From positions 1 to 19,226 of the forward strand of contig DATDAH010000118.1 in assembly GCA_036525535.1 (NCBI GenBank): a stretch of 19,226 bases of DNA, given 5' to 3'. This document shows, one piece after another, positions 1-8,111 of this stretch (position 1 is the stretch's first letter; every line of letters begins with the position of its first letter). This DNA is from DATDAH01 sp036525535. GTDB taxonomy: Bacteria; Actinomycetota; Acidimicrobiia; Acidimicrobiales; DATDAH01. The position numbers and the translations under genes were made by a program. The notes beneath the pieces were generated by a model that saw only the letters and a program-made list of their open reading frames with translations, was not told the origin of the DNA and made no database searches.

Positions 1-461
1 CCGGCCAGGCCGTCGGCCATGCAGTGGTGCAGCTTGGAGATCACCGCGATGCGGTCATCGGCGACGCCGTCGACGAACCAGTAGCCCCAGAGCGGCTTGG
101 CCCGGTCGAACTCCTGGGAGAACACGCGCCCGGCCAGGCGCTTCAGCGCCCGGAGGTCACCCGGGGGCGGCAGAGCGGTGTGGCGGAGGTGGAAGCGCAG
201 GTTGAAGTGCTCGTCGTCCACCCAGACCGGCTGGCCGAACCCCGGCACCCACGCCAACCGCTGGCGTAGCCGCGGGAACTTGGGCAACTGGGCCTCGGCG
301 AAGGCCAGGACCCGATCGATGTCGATGCCACCGTGCGGTGCCCGCAGCGGCCCCGCGTCGTACAGCGAGACCGAGCCGATGTGCATGTGGGCCCGACCGT
401 CCTCCGTGGCGAGCAGACTCAGGTCCATCGCCGAGAGCCGCTCGCCATGCGGTTGGGCCAC
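1..461 (-). CDS. Wax ester synthase/diacylglycerol acyltransferase (WS/DGAT), N-terminal part, cut by window edge
   Basis: This is the first 153 residues of a bacterial WS/DGAT, which joins acyl-CoA to long-chain alcohols or diacylglycerol to make wax esters or triacylglycerol at the membrane or lipid-droplet surface. The catalytic HHxxxDG motif is seen as HHCMADG at residues 145-151, just before the window ends. A PLW motif lies at about 123-125, and the N-terminal SAMDLSLLATED stretch is typical of the family. The start is the GTG at 461, with a GAGGAGG ribosome site about 8 bases upstream. The ATG at 468 is in another frame and opens an unrelated product. The C-terminal two thirds lie outside the window. 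The gene is divergent from another acyltransferase pair of the same pathway. Family assignment is secure; substrate preference cannot be read from the sequence. Confidence 0.93.
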   Translation of the reverse strand, partial: MAQPHGERLSAMDLSLLATEDGRAHMHIGSVSLYDAGPLRAPHGGIDIDRVLAFAEAQLPKFPRLRQRLAWVPGFGQPVWVDDEHFNLRFHLRHTALPPPGDLRALKRLAGRVFSQEFDRAKPLWGYWFVDGVADDRIAVISKLHHCMADGLA

Positions 462-605
462 GCGCCATCCTCCTCTGGGCGACGCTACCGCTGGCGCGGA
501 CGGCCGGTCAGCCTCGACCCGGGCCGAGCCGCCTCAGCTCTCGGCGGTGAGGATCGGGCGTCGACGGGCCCGACTGATGACCTTTGGCCCTGACCCGCGG
601 GGACG

Positions 606-616
606 GACCAGTGGTC
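606..616. promoter_or_regulatory. Short palindrome in the divergent acyltransferase promoter region
   Basis: The 165-base gap between the two divergent lipid genes carries a perfect 11-base inverted repeat, GACCA-G-TGGTC, ten bases before the acyltransferase ATG. It could be an operator for control of this locus, but short GC-rich palindromes arise often by chance in such a genome. No convincing -35/-10 pair was seen on either strand in the gap. Confidence 0.25.
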
Positions 617-626
617 TGATGGGTGC

Positions 627-1586
627 ATGAGGTCCACGCTGGAGGTTTCGACCCCGGCCACGGGTTCGTGGTCGCCGTGGGACCCGCTGCAGGCGCGGGT
701 CGACCGCGAGATCCACGCCGACATCGACGAGCGGGACCCGGCCTTCATCGAGCGGCTCCAACCCGTCATCGGCACGGTGTTGCGCTACTTCGATCCGGAG
801 ATCCGGGGCTTCGACCTGGTTCCCGAGACCGGCCCCTTCCTCGTCGTCGGAAACCACTCCGGTGGCATCTACATGCCGGACTACTGGGCCTTCCTGCACC
901 GGTGGGTGCGGGAGCGAGGGCCCGAGGCGCCCCTCTACAGCCTGGCGTTCGACTTCGCCTTCTCCCTCCCGGGAGCGTCAGTGGCCCGCAAGCTCGGGGC
1001 CGTGCCGGCCAGCCCCGAGAACGCGAGTCGGCTTCTCGAACGGGGTGACCCGGTGGTCGTGTACCCGGGAGGCGACAGCGACGACTACCGGCCGTGGTCC
1101 GAGCGCCACCAGGTCGAGCTTCGAGGCCGGACCGGCTTCGTGCGGCTGGCCCTGCGCCACGGCGTGCCGGTCGTCCCGCTGGTGGCCCACGGCAGCCACG
1201 ACGTGATCATCGTGCTCGCCCGGGGCGAGGCGGTGGCCCGGCGACTCGGCCTCGGGCGGCTGCGCATCAACGTCATGCCGGTGGTCCTCGGCCTGCCGTG
1301 GGGCATCGCGCCCGTCCAGCTGCCGACCGTGCCGCTGCCCGCCAAGGTGACCGGTCGGGTGTGCGAGCCGCTGGACTGGTCGTCCTTCGGGCCGGAGGCG
1401 GCGGACGACCCGGACGTGGTGCGCCACTGCTATGAGGAGGTCCTCGGTCGGATGCAGTCCACCCTCGACGAGCTGGTCGAGGAGCTGCCCCACCCCGTGT
1501 TGGCGCGGCTGGGCACGGCCATCGGCCTCCACCGGCTGGATCGGATCCGGCCCGGCCGGAGCCAACGGGAGGAGGAGGAACCTTGA
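627..1586 (+). CDS. Lysophospholipid/monoacylglycerol-type acyltransferase (PlsC-like, MGAT-like group)
   Basis: A 319-residue glycerolipid acyltransferase, expected to move acyl groups from acyl-CoA to a glycerol-based acceptor. Motif I is NHSGG at residues 76-80 with an Asp at 85, a longer His-Asp spacing than the HX4D of classical PlsC. The later YPGGDSDD segment around residues 149-156 takes the place of the EGTR motif and resembles the PGG motif of MGAT/TMEM68-like enzymes. No clear membrane helix was seen. The ATG at 627 is the first sensible start, although its ribosome site is weak. The stop overlaps the TTG start of the downstream WS/DGAT by 4 bases (TTGA), so the two are very likely translated together. 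Placement beside two WS/DGAT genes suggests it feeds diacylglycerol into triacylglycerol synthesis (inference). Acyl acceptor unknown. Confidence 0.85.
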   Translation: MRSTLEVSTPATGSWSPWDPLQARVDREIHADIDERDPAFIERLQPVIGTVLRYFDPEIRGFDLVPETGPFLVVGNHSGGIYMPDYWAFLHRWVRERGPEAPLYSLAFDFAFSLPGASVARKLGAVPASPENASRLLERGDPVVVYPGGDSDDYRPWSERHQVELRGRTGFVRLALRHGVPVVPLVAHGSHDVIIVLARGEAVARRLGLGRLRINVMPVVLGLPWGIAPVQLPTVPLPAKVTGRVCEPLDWSSFGPEAADDPDVVRHCYEEVLGRMQSTLDELVEELPHPVLARLGTAIGLHRLDRIRPGRSQREEEEP

Positions 1587-3079
1587 GCATCGAGCTGAAC
1601 GCGGGCCGGTTCCTCGACGGCGAACCGACCGAAGGCCTCGAAGTCGTCGAAAGGGAGCGGACCGTGGTCGGCGAGCCGACGAATGAGCGGAGATCCCGAT
1701 CGGCCCAGCACGTGGACGACACCGCTTCGTTCTTCTTGGACGTCGAGCGTGACCGATCGCTGCGCAACACCATCGCGGCCGTGTTCCTGCTCGAGAGGTC
1801 GCCGGACCCGGACGTCGTTCGCGATCGCTTCGAGCGAGCCAGCCGATTGGTGCCTGGGTGGCGTCACCGGCTGGTGAAGCCGCCGCTGCGCCTCGCCAAC
1901 CCTCGCTGGGTCGTCGACCGCGACTTCGACCTCAACTATCACGTCCGGCGGATCGGCGCGCCCAAGGAGAAGACGCTCGCGTCGGTGCTCCGCTACGCGA
2001 GTGCGGACGTGTTGTCGGGTTTCGATCGCGACCGTCCGCTGTGGACCGTCACCATCGTCGACGGGCTCGAGGATGATCGAGCAGCGCTCGTGATCAAGGT
2101 CCATCACGCGTTGACCGACGGTGTCGGGGCGGTGGCGACGCTGCCTCTGGTGGTCGACCTGTCGCCCGTCCCCGCCGATCCGGGCCCGCTGCCCCCCGTG
2201 CCGTCCGACGACGCCATGGCGCCGTGGGCGCTCGCCGTCGATGCGATCGCGACCAACGGCGAGCGGTTCTTCGGCCTCGCCCGTGACGCGGGTACCGCGG
2301 CCCTGCGCGGCGTTCCCGGCGTGGTGCGTCGGCCCCGTGAGGCTGCCGATGCGGCGACACGGAACCTTCAGGCGATCGGCCACCTGCTCAGGGCCCCGGG
2401 CAACCCGCTGTCGCCGATCATGACCGAGCGCCGGGGATGGTCGCACTTTGCTGCGCTCGACGCGGACCTCGGTGCCCTGCGACGGGCCGCCAAGCCGCGA
2501 GGCGCGACCGTCAACGACGCCTTCATCACCGCGATCGGCTACGGCTTCGCCCGGTACCACGAGCGCCTCGGGACCCCCGTCGAGGAGTTGCAGGTCACGA
2601 TGGCGGTCAGCGTTCGTAAGCCGGGTGATCCGCTCCAGAGCAACCGCGCCATGGGCGGCCACTTCGTCCAGCCGGTCGGCACCACCGACCCCGCCGGCGA
2701 CATGCAGGCCGTGCACGCGCTCACCACCAAGCTCCGCGATGACGTCGGACAGCCGCTCACCCGCGCGGCCGCCCCGTTGATGAACGCCATCGGACCGCTC
2801 GTCTCCGGGTACGTCGGGCCGATCATGAAGAACTGCGACCTGGCCCTGACCAACGTGGCGGGAGTGGAGGAGCCGATCTGGCTGGGCGGCGCCGAGGTGC
2901 TGGCCACCTACGGCTTCGGTCCGTCGATGGGGACCGCGACCAACGCGACGTTGCTGTCGTATCGGAGCACCGCGCATGTGGGGCTGCACATGGACACGGC
3001 CGCGGTGAGCGATGTCGACCTGCTCGTCGGGGGTGTGCGGGAAGGTCTCGACGTCGTCGTCGCGCTGGGCAACGAGTGA
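1583..3079 (+). CDS. WS/DGAT-family O-acyltransferase, complete
   Basis: A complete 498-residue WS/DGAT. The active-site motif HHALTDG is at residues 174-180 and is preceded by RPLW, the PLW motif. NDAFITA in the C-terminal domain matches the conserved ND motif, and TNVAG near the end corresponds to the family's SNVPG motif. Length fits the usual 450-500 residues. The chosen TTG start at 1583 sits a few bases after a strong GGAGGAGGAA ribosome site and overlaps the previous stop. The first 45 or so residues are polar and lack family motifs. The enzyme likely performs the last step of triacylglycerol or wax ester synthesis, using products of its upstream partner. It differs clearly in sequence from the divergent partial WS/DGAT at the left edge, so the two are not a recent duplication. 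Confidence 0.94.
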   Translation: MSIELNAGRFLDGEPTEGLEVVERERTVVGEPTNERRSRSAQHVDDTASFFLDVERDRSLRNTIAAVFLLERSPDPDVVRDRFERASRLVPGWRHRLVKPPLRLANPRWVVDRDFDLNYHVRRIGAPKEKTLASVLRYASADVLSGFDRDRPLWTVTIVDGLEDDRAALVIKVHHALTDGVGAVATLPLVVDLSPVPADPGPLPPVPSDDAMAPWALAVDAIATNGERFFGLARDAGTAALRGVPGVVRRPREAADAATRNLQAIGHLLRAPGNPLSPIMTERRGWSHFAALDADLGALRRAAKPRGATVNDAFITAIGYGFARYHERLGTPVEELQVTMAVSVRKPGDPLQSNRAMGGHFVQPVGTTDPAGDMQAVHALTTKLRDDVGQPLTRAAAPLMNAIGPLVSGYVGPIMKNCDLALTNVAGVEEPIWLGGAEVLATYGFGPSMGTATNATLLSYRSTAHVGLHMDTAAVSDVDLLVGGVREGLDVVVALGNE

Positions 3080-3134
3080 ACGACGTGCGTGACCCGGGCC
3101 GGGGTGGCACGCCGCGTTGGAGCGGAGGAAGGGC

Positions 3135-4358
3135 ATGATCCAGGGCAGCGTCCGTGACGGCTTCGACCGCGTCGCGGAGATCTTCGAGCACCAGATCGCC
3201 ACCACCGACGGCGGTGCGTCGCTCGCGGTCTACCACCACGGCGAACTCGTCGTGGATCTCTGGGGCGGCAAGCGCGACGACCGGGGCACACCATGGACGA
3301 GCGACACGCTCGCGATGTGCTTCAGCACGACCAAGGGCGTGATCTCCACCGCCGCCCACGTGCTCGCCGATCGCGGGCTGATCGATTACGACGAGCCGGT
3401 CGCCACCTACTGGCCCGAGTTCGCCCAGAACGGCAAGTCGGGGATCACGGTCCGTCACGTGCTCAGCCATTCGGCCGGGCTGCACCGGTTCGGCACGATC
3501 GTCGATGGCACGCACCGCATGCTCGACTGGGAGCACATGACCGACGCCCTGGCCCGGGCCGAGCCCGCATATCCGCCGGGGACGACGGTTGGCTACCACG
3601 CGCTCACCTATGGCTGGTTGGTCGGCGAGATCGTGCGGCGGGTCTCAGGCCAACCCGTCAACCAGTTCGTGCAGGAGCACATCGCCCGGCCGCTCGGGCT
3701 CACGGGCCTGTTCATCGGTTGCCCACCCGAAGCGCGCCACCGAGTGGCACCGCTACGGCCCATGGCGATCCACCCGGCGCTGCGGCTGTTCGGGAAGCTG
3801 GCCCTCAGCCCCCGGGCGTCGGTTGCGTTCAAGGCCATGCGCGTGCCGTTCAACCCGCGACGGATCCGGGCGACGCTCATGCCGCGCGGCATCGAGGACG
3901 TGATCGTCGCTCCGGAGTTGCTCGACGTCGAGGTCCCGGCGATGAACGGCCACTTCGACGCCGTCTCGCTCGCCGGCATGTACGCGATGCTCGCCGAAGG
4001 CGGGGAGCTCGGCGGCGTACGCATCCTGCAGCCCGAGACGGTGGCGCGGTCGTCGGAGATCCAGAACGAGCAGCGCGACCGGGTGGTGGCCTTCACCATG
4101 CAGTGGCGCCTCGGCTACCACCGGATCCCGCGGCTGGATTCCCTCCTGCCCCACGTGTACGGACATCTGGGCTTCGGGGGGTCGGGCGGATGGGCCGATC
4201 CACAGAACAACCTGTCGCTGGCCATGGTGTGCAACCGAGGGGGCGGAACCCCGTTCGGCGACCGGCGGATCCTCGCCCTGTCGACCGCCGTCGCCGAAAC
4301 GGTCCGACGCCCCGCCCGGGCCACGGCCGTCGGCACCACACCTACGCCCCGTCGGTGA
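3135..4358 (+). CDS. Serine hydrolase, beta-lactamase/esterase (class C-like) family
   Basis: A 407-residue enzyme of the serine beta-lactamase-like fold, in which many actinobacterial members act as esterases or lipases rather than beta-lactamases. The nucleophile motif SxxK is STTK at residues 64-67. The second catalytic Tyr is Y154 in GYHALTYG, and LSHSAGL at 110-116 is a family signature. Near the C-terminus, HLGFGGSGGWADP supplies the HxG-type motif. There is no signal peptide, so it is probably cytoplasmic. I chose the ATG at 3135 because GGAGGA lies 7 bases upstream; an in-frame TTG at 3117 would bury this ribosome site. It follows the WS/DGAT by 55 bases on the same strand, which suggests a role in mobilising stored ester lipids (inference). 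Confidence 0.9.
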   Translation: MIQGSVRDGFDRVAEIFEHQIATTDGGASLAVYHHGELVVDLWGGKRDDRGTPWTSDTLAMCFSTTKGVISTAAHVLADRGLIDYDEPVATYWPEFAQNGKSGITVRHVLSHSAGLHRFGTIVDGTHRMLDWEHMTDALARAEPAYPPGTTVGYHALTYGWLVGEIVRRVSGQPVNQFVQEHIARPLGLTGLFIGCPPEARHRVAPLRPMAIHPALRLFGKLALSPRASVAFKAMRVPFNPRRIRATLMPRGIEDVIVAPELLDVEVPAMNGHFDAVSLAGMYAMLAEGGELGGVRILQPETVARSSEIQNEQRDRVVAFTMQWRLGYHRIPRLDSLLPHVYGHLGFGGSGGWADPQNNLSLAMVCNRGGGTPFGDRRILALSTAVAETVRRPARATAVGTTPTPRR

Positions 4359-4368
4359 TGATCGGCGA

Positions 4369-4403
4369 GCGGGCCGCCGACCTCGTCGGAAGCCGCGGCC
4401 CGC
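4369..4403. terminator. GC-rich nested hairpin between convergent genes
   Basis: In the 88-base gap between the convergent hydrolase and dehydrogenase genes, GCGGGCC (4369-4375) pairs perfectly with GGCCCGC (4397-4403). A second stem, CCGAC/GTCGG with a CTC loop (4377-4389), is nested inside. The position suits a shared bidirectional terminator. No T-run follows on either strand, so intrinsic termination would be of the U-less kind proposed for actinobacteria. Confidence 0.4.
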
Positions 4404-4446
4404 CCCTGAGCTCGACCGCATGTCGGGGCGGCCGACGGCGAACCGC

Positions 4447-5388
4447 TCAGAGCAGCCCGGCCCGCGCTTCGACCCAGTCCCAGAGCCGCGCCCGTTCGGC
4501 GGGTGTCGTTCGGGTCCACGGCAGTCTGGTGGTCGACCTGGGCCGGCGATCGAGCCACAACCGTCCCGACGACCGGGCGGGTTCCTCGTCGGCGACCAGC
4601 CAGACGAGGGTGTCGGCGCCGTCCTCGGGCGACCGCAGCAGGGGACCGAGGGCCCGTTCGAACGTCGGGAGGCCGGCGCTGACCCCGGGCGTGGCCACCC
4701 AGCCCGGGTGCATGGCGTGGGCGGTGCCGTCGGGAGCGAGGCGAGCGGCCCAGAGCGGGAGCAGCTCGACCTGGGCCCGCTTGGCCCGGGCGTAGGCCAC
4801 CGAGCCGCGGTAGGTGTCGGGTGGGAGCTCCAGCTGGTCGACGTCGAGGCCCTGGGCATACATCCCGCCCGAGGTGACCCACAGGACCCGCCGGACCTCT
4901 GACTCCAACAGGCGGGTCAGCAGGTGCGGGCCGACCAGGTGGACCGCGACGGTGACCTCGATCCCGTCGCCGGTGAGGTGGTGGTCGGCGAGGAGGGCGC
5001 CGGCGTTGTGGACGATGGCGTGGAGGGGGCCGCCGCTCGCCGTCTCGTCCGCCACCCGGCGCACGTCGTCGAGCTCGCCCATGTCGGCGACCACGACGGT
5101 GGCGGCGGGGTTGCCGGTGGCCACGGTCAGCTCGGCCACGGCCTCGTGGGTGCGGGTCTCGTCACGCCCGACGGCCACGAGGTGGGCGCCGAGCTCGAGC
5201 AGCCGGGCCGCCGCGGCCCGGCCGATGCCACTGGTGACCCCGGTGACGAGGACCCGCTCGCCGTCGAGGCGGGGGAGTGGTTCCCACTCGCCGATCCGCC
5301 GCCGCACGGCGGGGCCGATCCGGCTGAACGAGGGGACCACGGCGACCTCGAGGGCCAAGTCCACGGTGCGGGCGAGGGCGCGGTTCAC
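4447..5388 (-). CDS. Short-chain dehydrogenase/reductase, DHRS12-like
   Basis: A 313-residue SDR oxidoreductase that should use NAD(P)H on a carbonyl or alcohol group. TGVTSGIG at residues 49-56 is the cofactor-binding glycine motif and HNAG is at 127-130. The catalytic residues are S173 (VTSGGMY), Y199 and K203 (YARAK), followed by HPGW at 227-230. The VTSGGMY plus LD context resembles the DHRS12 subgroup. The N-terminal 40 residues carry a hydrophobic stretch (ALEVAVVPSFSRIG) that may bring it to the membrane. The start is the GTG at 5388, five bases after the stop of the B12-binding regulator gene. It is the last gene of a five-gene operon of lipid-modifying type, so an acyl-lipid substrate is likely (inference). 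Substrate unknown. Confidence 0.9.
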   Translation of the reverse strand: MNRALARTVDLALEVAVVPSFSRIGPAVRRRIGEWEPLPRLDGERVLVTGVTSGIGRAAAARLLELGAHLVAVGRDETRTHEAVAELTVATGNPAATVVVADMGELDDVRRVADETASGGPLHAIVHNAGALLADHHLTGDGIEVTVAVHLVGPHLLTRLLESEVRRVLWVTSGGMYAQGLDVDQLELPPDTYRGSVAYARAKRAQVELLPLWAARLAPDGTAHAMHPGWVATPGVSAGLPTFERALGPLLRSPEDGADTLVWLVADEEPARSSGRLWLDRRPRSTTRLPWTRTTPAERARLWDWVEARAGLL

Positions 5389-5392
5389 GGGG

Positions 5393-6202
5393 TCAGGCCG
5401 TTGGTGTGAGGAGGGTGAGGGCTTCGGGACCCGAGCGGGTCCAGCCGTCGGCGCCCAGCGCCCGGGCCGCCTCGACGCTCTCGCAGCCGGCCCCGCCCAC
5501 GAGGATCGGGATCTCGACGCCGGCGTTCCGCAGCCCGGCGACGACCGAGCGCACCGCCCCTTCGGCAGCGGGCGTGCTGGTCGAGACGCCCACGGCGGTG
5601 AGATCGGCGACGGCCCCGGCGGCCGCGACGAAGGCCGCCGCCGGGGTGTCGGCCCCGAGCTCGACGACGTCGTAGCCCCGATCGCGGAGGGGATCGGCCA
5701 GCATGGCCACGGGCAGGCCGTGAGCCTCGCCCGGCGCCGCCCCGAGCACGATCGACCCCCGGCGTCGGCCCTTGCGGGCGAAGCGGGGGGCCAGGCGACC
5801 CAGCAGGCGGTAGGTGCTGGCGGTCGCCCGGTGCTCGACATCGACCCCGATCTCCCCGGCGGCCCACGCCCGGCCGACCTCGGTCATGGCCTCGGGCAGG
5901 GTGACCAGGTTGAGGTGGTCGAGCGCCATCCCCCCCGTCAGCGCCGACTCGGCGATGGCCAGTGCACCGGCGTCGTCGCCGGCCATGAGGCGCTTGGCCA
6001 ACCGACCGGCGTGGTCGGCCCGGCGGGCCCGGCCCTGCGGGGCGTCGGCCGGCTTGGCGGCGAGGGCGTCGAGGTCCTCGAGCCGCACCGCCCATGTCCC
6101 CTCGGCCTTGGTGGCCGGCAGGCGGCCGGTCCGCACCCAGCGGTAGACGGTCATGTAGTGGACGCCGGCCCGTTCCGCGGCCTCCTGGAGGGTGAGGGTC
6201 AT
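5393..6202 (-). CDS. CarH/LitR-like B12-binding transcriptional regulator (putative photoreceptor)
   Basis: A 269-residue regulator. Residues 1-50 form a MerR/excisionase-type helix-turn-helix (TLQEAAERAGVHYMTVYRWV, then a short wing). Residues 60-140 look like the four-helix cobalamin-cap domain, and 148-267 form a Rossmann-like B12-binding domain. The signature W-x9-EH of CarH-type photoreceptors is present exactly as W113 and E123-H124. The lower-ligand motif ExHxxG appears as E159-A-H161-G-L-P, so H161 is kept but the last Gly is Pro. In CarH, adenosylcobalamin holds a DNA-binding tetramer in the dark and light breaks it. The residue next to the Trp is Ala114, where Thermus CarH has His132, so photochemistry may differ. 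Its ATG overlaps the stop of the methyltransferase gene by 4 bases (ATGA). It probably regulates its own operon. Confidence 0.88.
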   Translation of the reverse strand: MTLTLQEAAERAGVHYMTVYRWVRTGRLPATKAEGTWAVRLEDLDALAAKPADAPQGRARRADHAGRLAKRLMAGDDAGALAIAESALTGGMALDHLNLVTLPEAMTEVGRAWAAGEIGVDVEHRATASTYRLLGRLAPRFARKGRRRGSIVLGAAPGEAHGLPVAMLADPLRDRGYDVVELGADTPAAAFVAAAGAVADLTAVGVSTSTPAAEGAVRSVVAGLRNAGVEIPILVGGAGCESVEAARALGADGWTRSGPEALTLLTPTA

Positions 6203-7383
6203 CGGGCGAACAGCATCTGGACGTCGCTCACGTGGTGCTCGAGGAAGGCGGCCTCGCAGTAGGTGAGGTAGAAGTCCCAGAGGCGGCGGAAGTCCTGGCC
6301 TAGGCCGAGCTCGGTGACTTCGGCCTCGTGCCCGGCCACGTTGGCCCGCCAGGCGCGCAGCGTTTCGGGGTAGTGCTCGCCGATGTCGTGGAGCTCGAGC
6401 AAGCGGAGCCCGGCCCGGGTCGACGCCGTGTCGATGCTCTGGAGCGAGGGGAGGCAGCCGCCGGGGAAGATGGTCCGGCGGAGGAAGTCGTCATGGCGCT
6501 TCGTCCGCTCGAAGCTCCGTTCGTTGATGAGGATGGCCTGGATGGCTGCCCGGCCGCCCTCCCGGACCAGCCCGGCGCAGGCGGCGAAGTAGGTGTCGTG
6601 GTCCCGCCAGTCGACGGCCTCGATCATCTCGACCGACACCAGCTTGTCGTAGGTCCCGTCCAGGTCCCGGTAGTCGGCATCGAGGACGGTGACCCGATCT
6701 GCCAGCCCCGCCTCGGCCACCCGCTTGGTGGCGTAGTCGTGCTGGGCGTCGGAGATCGTGGTCGTCGTCACCCGGCAGCCGTAGGCCGCTGCGGCGTGAG
6801 TGGCGAGGCCTCCCCAGCCGGTCCCGATCTCCACCAGGTGGTCGGTGGGGGAGAGGTCGAGCAACCGGCAGAGGCGGTCGAGCTTGGCCGTCTGGGCATC
6901 GGCCAGGGTCAGGCCCGGACGATCGAACACGGCGCAGGAGTAGGTCATGGTCGAGTCGAGCATGAGGGCGTAGAAATCGTTGCCGATGTCGTAGTGCGTC
7001 CGGATGTTGCGCCGGTCGGCCTGCTTGTCCCGTCGGCGCAGGCGGGCCGGGGGGTCGAGCAGGGGCCGGGCCGCGGTGGCGACGCGCTCGATCACGCCGA
7101 AGACCCCGGCGAGGTTGCGGTGGAGCAGCCGGAACAGGCCCGTGAGGTCGTCACTCGTCCACCAGCCCCGGACGTAGGCGTCGGCCAGCGCCGGGGATCC
7201 CCGGAGGAGAGCCCGGTAGGCCCGGGGGTCGGCGATGGTCACCGCGACGACCGGCTCGCCACCGCCCAGCAGGATCGGGGTCGACGCTTCGTGGAGCACG
7301 AGCGTCCCGTGGTCCATCCGGCGACCGACCCGGAGGACCGCGGCCCGGGCCAAGGCATCGGCGGTGGCGGTTGGGGAGGTCAT
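6199..7383 (-). CDS. Cyclopropane-fatty-acid-synthase-like SAM methyltransferase
   Basis: A 394-residue SAM-dependent enzyme of the Cfa family, which modifies acyl-chain double bonds in membrane phospholipids. Family motifs are HYDIGNDFY (130-138), TYSCAVF (147-153), the SAM motif VEIGTGWGG (184-192), VEMIEAV (251-257), TIFPGGCLPS (304-313) and HYPETLRAW (337-345). By remembered alignment with E. coli Cfa, C150, E252 and Y338 match its catalytic C139, E239 and Y317. Its H266 (LHTI) is replaced by Q282 in IQAI, a change seen in Cfa relatives from light- and singlet-oxygen-response operons. The product may therefore be a methylated or otherwise changed chain rather than a cyclopropane. The ATG overlaps the DUF1365 stop (ATGA), and its own stop overlaps the regulator start in the same way. 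Confidence 0.92.
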   Translation of the reverse strand: MTSPTATADALARAAVLRVGRRMDHGTLVLHEASTPILLGGGEPVVAVTIADPRAYRALLRGSPALADAYVRGWWTSDDLTGLFRLLHRNLAGVFGVIERVATAARPLLDPPARLRRRDKQADRRNIRTHYDIGNDFYALMLDSTMTYSCAVFDRPGLTLADAQTAKLDRLCRLLDLSPTDHLVEIGTGWGGLATHAAAAYGCRVTTTTISDAQHDYATKRVAEAGLADRVTVLDADYRDLDGTYDKLVSVEMIEAVDWRDHDTYFAACAGLVREGGRAAIQAILINERSFERTKRHDDFLRRTIFPGGCLPSLQSIDTASTRAGLRLLELHDIGEHYPETLRAWRANVAGHEAEVTELGLGQDFRRLWDFYLTYCEAAFLEHHVSDVQMLFAR

Positions 7384-8111
7384 GACCGGGCCGGGTGGGG
7401 GTGGTACGGCGTCCGCTTGGCCCAGAGGCGCAGCGCCTGGGTGTAGATGGCGGTGGAGACCCGCAGCGTGAGCAGGGGACGGCGCCACAGGAGCCGGCCG
7501 AGAGACGACCGGTCGATCGCCCGTCGGCGCAGGGCCAGGCTGGCCTCGAACACCACGGCGCCGCCCTCGAGGGAGGCGAGCTCGACCACGAGGTCCTCGC
7601 CCGGCTCTCCCAGGCGCAGCCGGTACTCCTGGTCCATCCCGAAGAACGGGGACACGTGCAGCGCCTTGGCGAAGCGGTGCTCGCCCGCCCCGCCGTCGAG
7701 GACGTAGGCGTGGCGCTCGTGCCAGGGGGTGTTGGTCACCTCGAGGACCAGGGCCTCGATGCCATCGCCGCCGGCGTCGGTGCAGACGTAGATGGTGAGG
7801 GGGTTGAACAGCCAGCCCCAGGTGCGGACGTGGCCCAGCAGGCGGATCGCACCCGAAGGCCGTCGACCGAGCCGGGCCTCCACGAGGTCGCGCACCGCAG
7901 TGTCGAGGGGGACCTCGGCGTCGCCCAGGAAGTCGGCCCGTCGGAACGAGACCGCATTGGGGCGTTCGACCGACCAGAGCGGGTGTCGGGCGAAGACCTC
8001 GTCGAGCTCGGCGAGGTCGAGGTAGAGCAGGGTCAGGGCGTAGGCGAACCGGTGGGGGCGGGGGCCCCGGCGCCGGTGGCGCAGCGTGCCCTCGTAGAGG
8101 GCGCTGTTCAC
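7380..8111 (-). CDS. DUF1365 family protein
   Basis: A 243-residue DUF1365 (COG3496) protein. Hallmarks are SALYEGTLRHRR near the N-terminus, FNPLTIYVC (102-110), TNTPWHERHAYVL (126-138) and KALHVSPFFGMDQEYR (149-164). Biochemical function is not established for the family. It is repeatedly found beside COG2907 flavoproteins and Cfa-like methyltransferases, which suggests a step in fatty-acyl modification. The C-terminal part (LLWRRPLLTLRVST, then a YTQALRLW segment) is amphipathic and may touch membrane. The start is the GTG at 8111, which overlaps the upstream flavoprotein stop by 4 bases (GTGA); an open frame runs further upstream but is antisense-like filler without family motifs. It is the second gene of the operon. 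Confidence 0.92.
   Translation of the reverse strand: MNSALYEGTLRHRRRGPRPHRFAYALTLLYLDLAELDEVFARHPLWSVERPNAVSFRRADFLGDAEVPLDTAVRDLVEARLGRRPSGAIRLLGHVRTWGWLFNPLTIYVCTDAGGDGIEALVLEVTNTPWHERHAYVLDGGAGEHRFAKALHVSPFFGMDQEYRLRLGEPGEDLVVELASLEGGAVVFEASLALRRRAIDRSSLGRLLWRRPLLTLRVSTAIYTQALRLWAKRTPYHPHPARS

Noticed and set aside
3117..3134. TTG start for the serine hydrolase
   Set aside because: The ribosome site GGAGGA lies within these codons and is well spaced for the ATG at 3135.
1430..3205. A 591-codon open frame on the minus strand opposite the second WS/DGAT
   Set aside because: Its translation is rich in Arg, His and Gly without any family motif, while the plus strand carries a complete WS/DGAT. 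Long antisense frames are normal in GC-rich genes.
5389..5841. N-terminal extension of the SDR to give 464 residues
   Set aside because: The extension overlaps the B12-binding regulator in another frame and has low-complexity composition; the GTG at 5388 follows the regulator stop closely.
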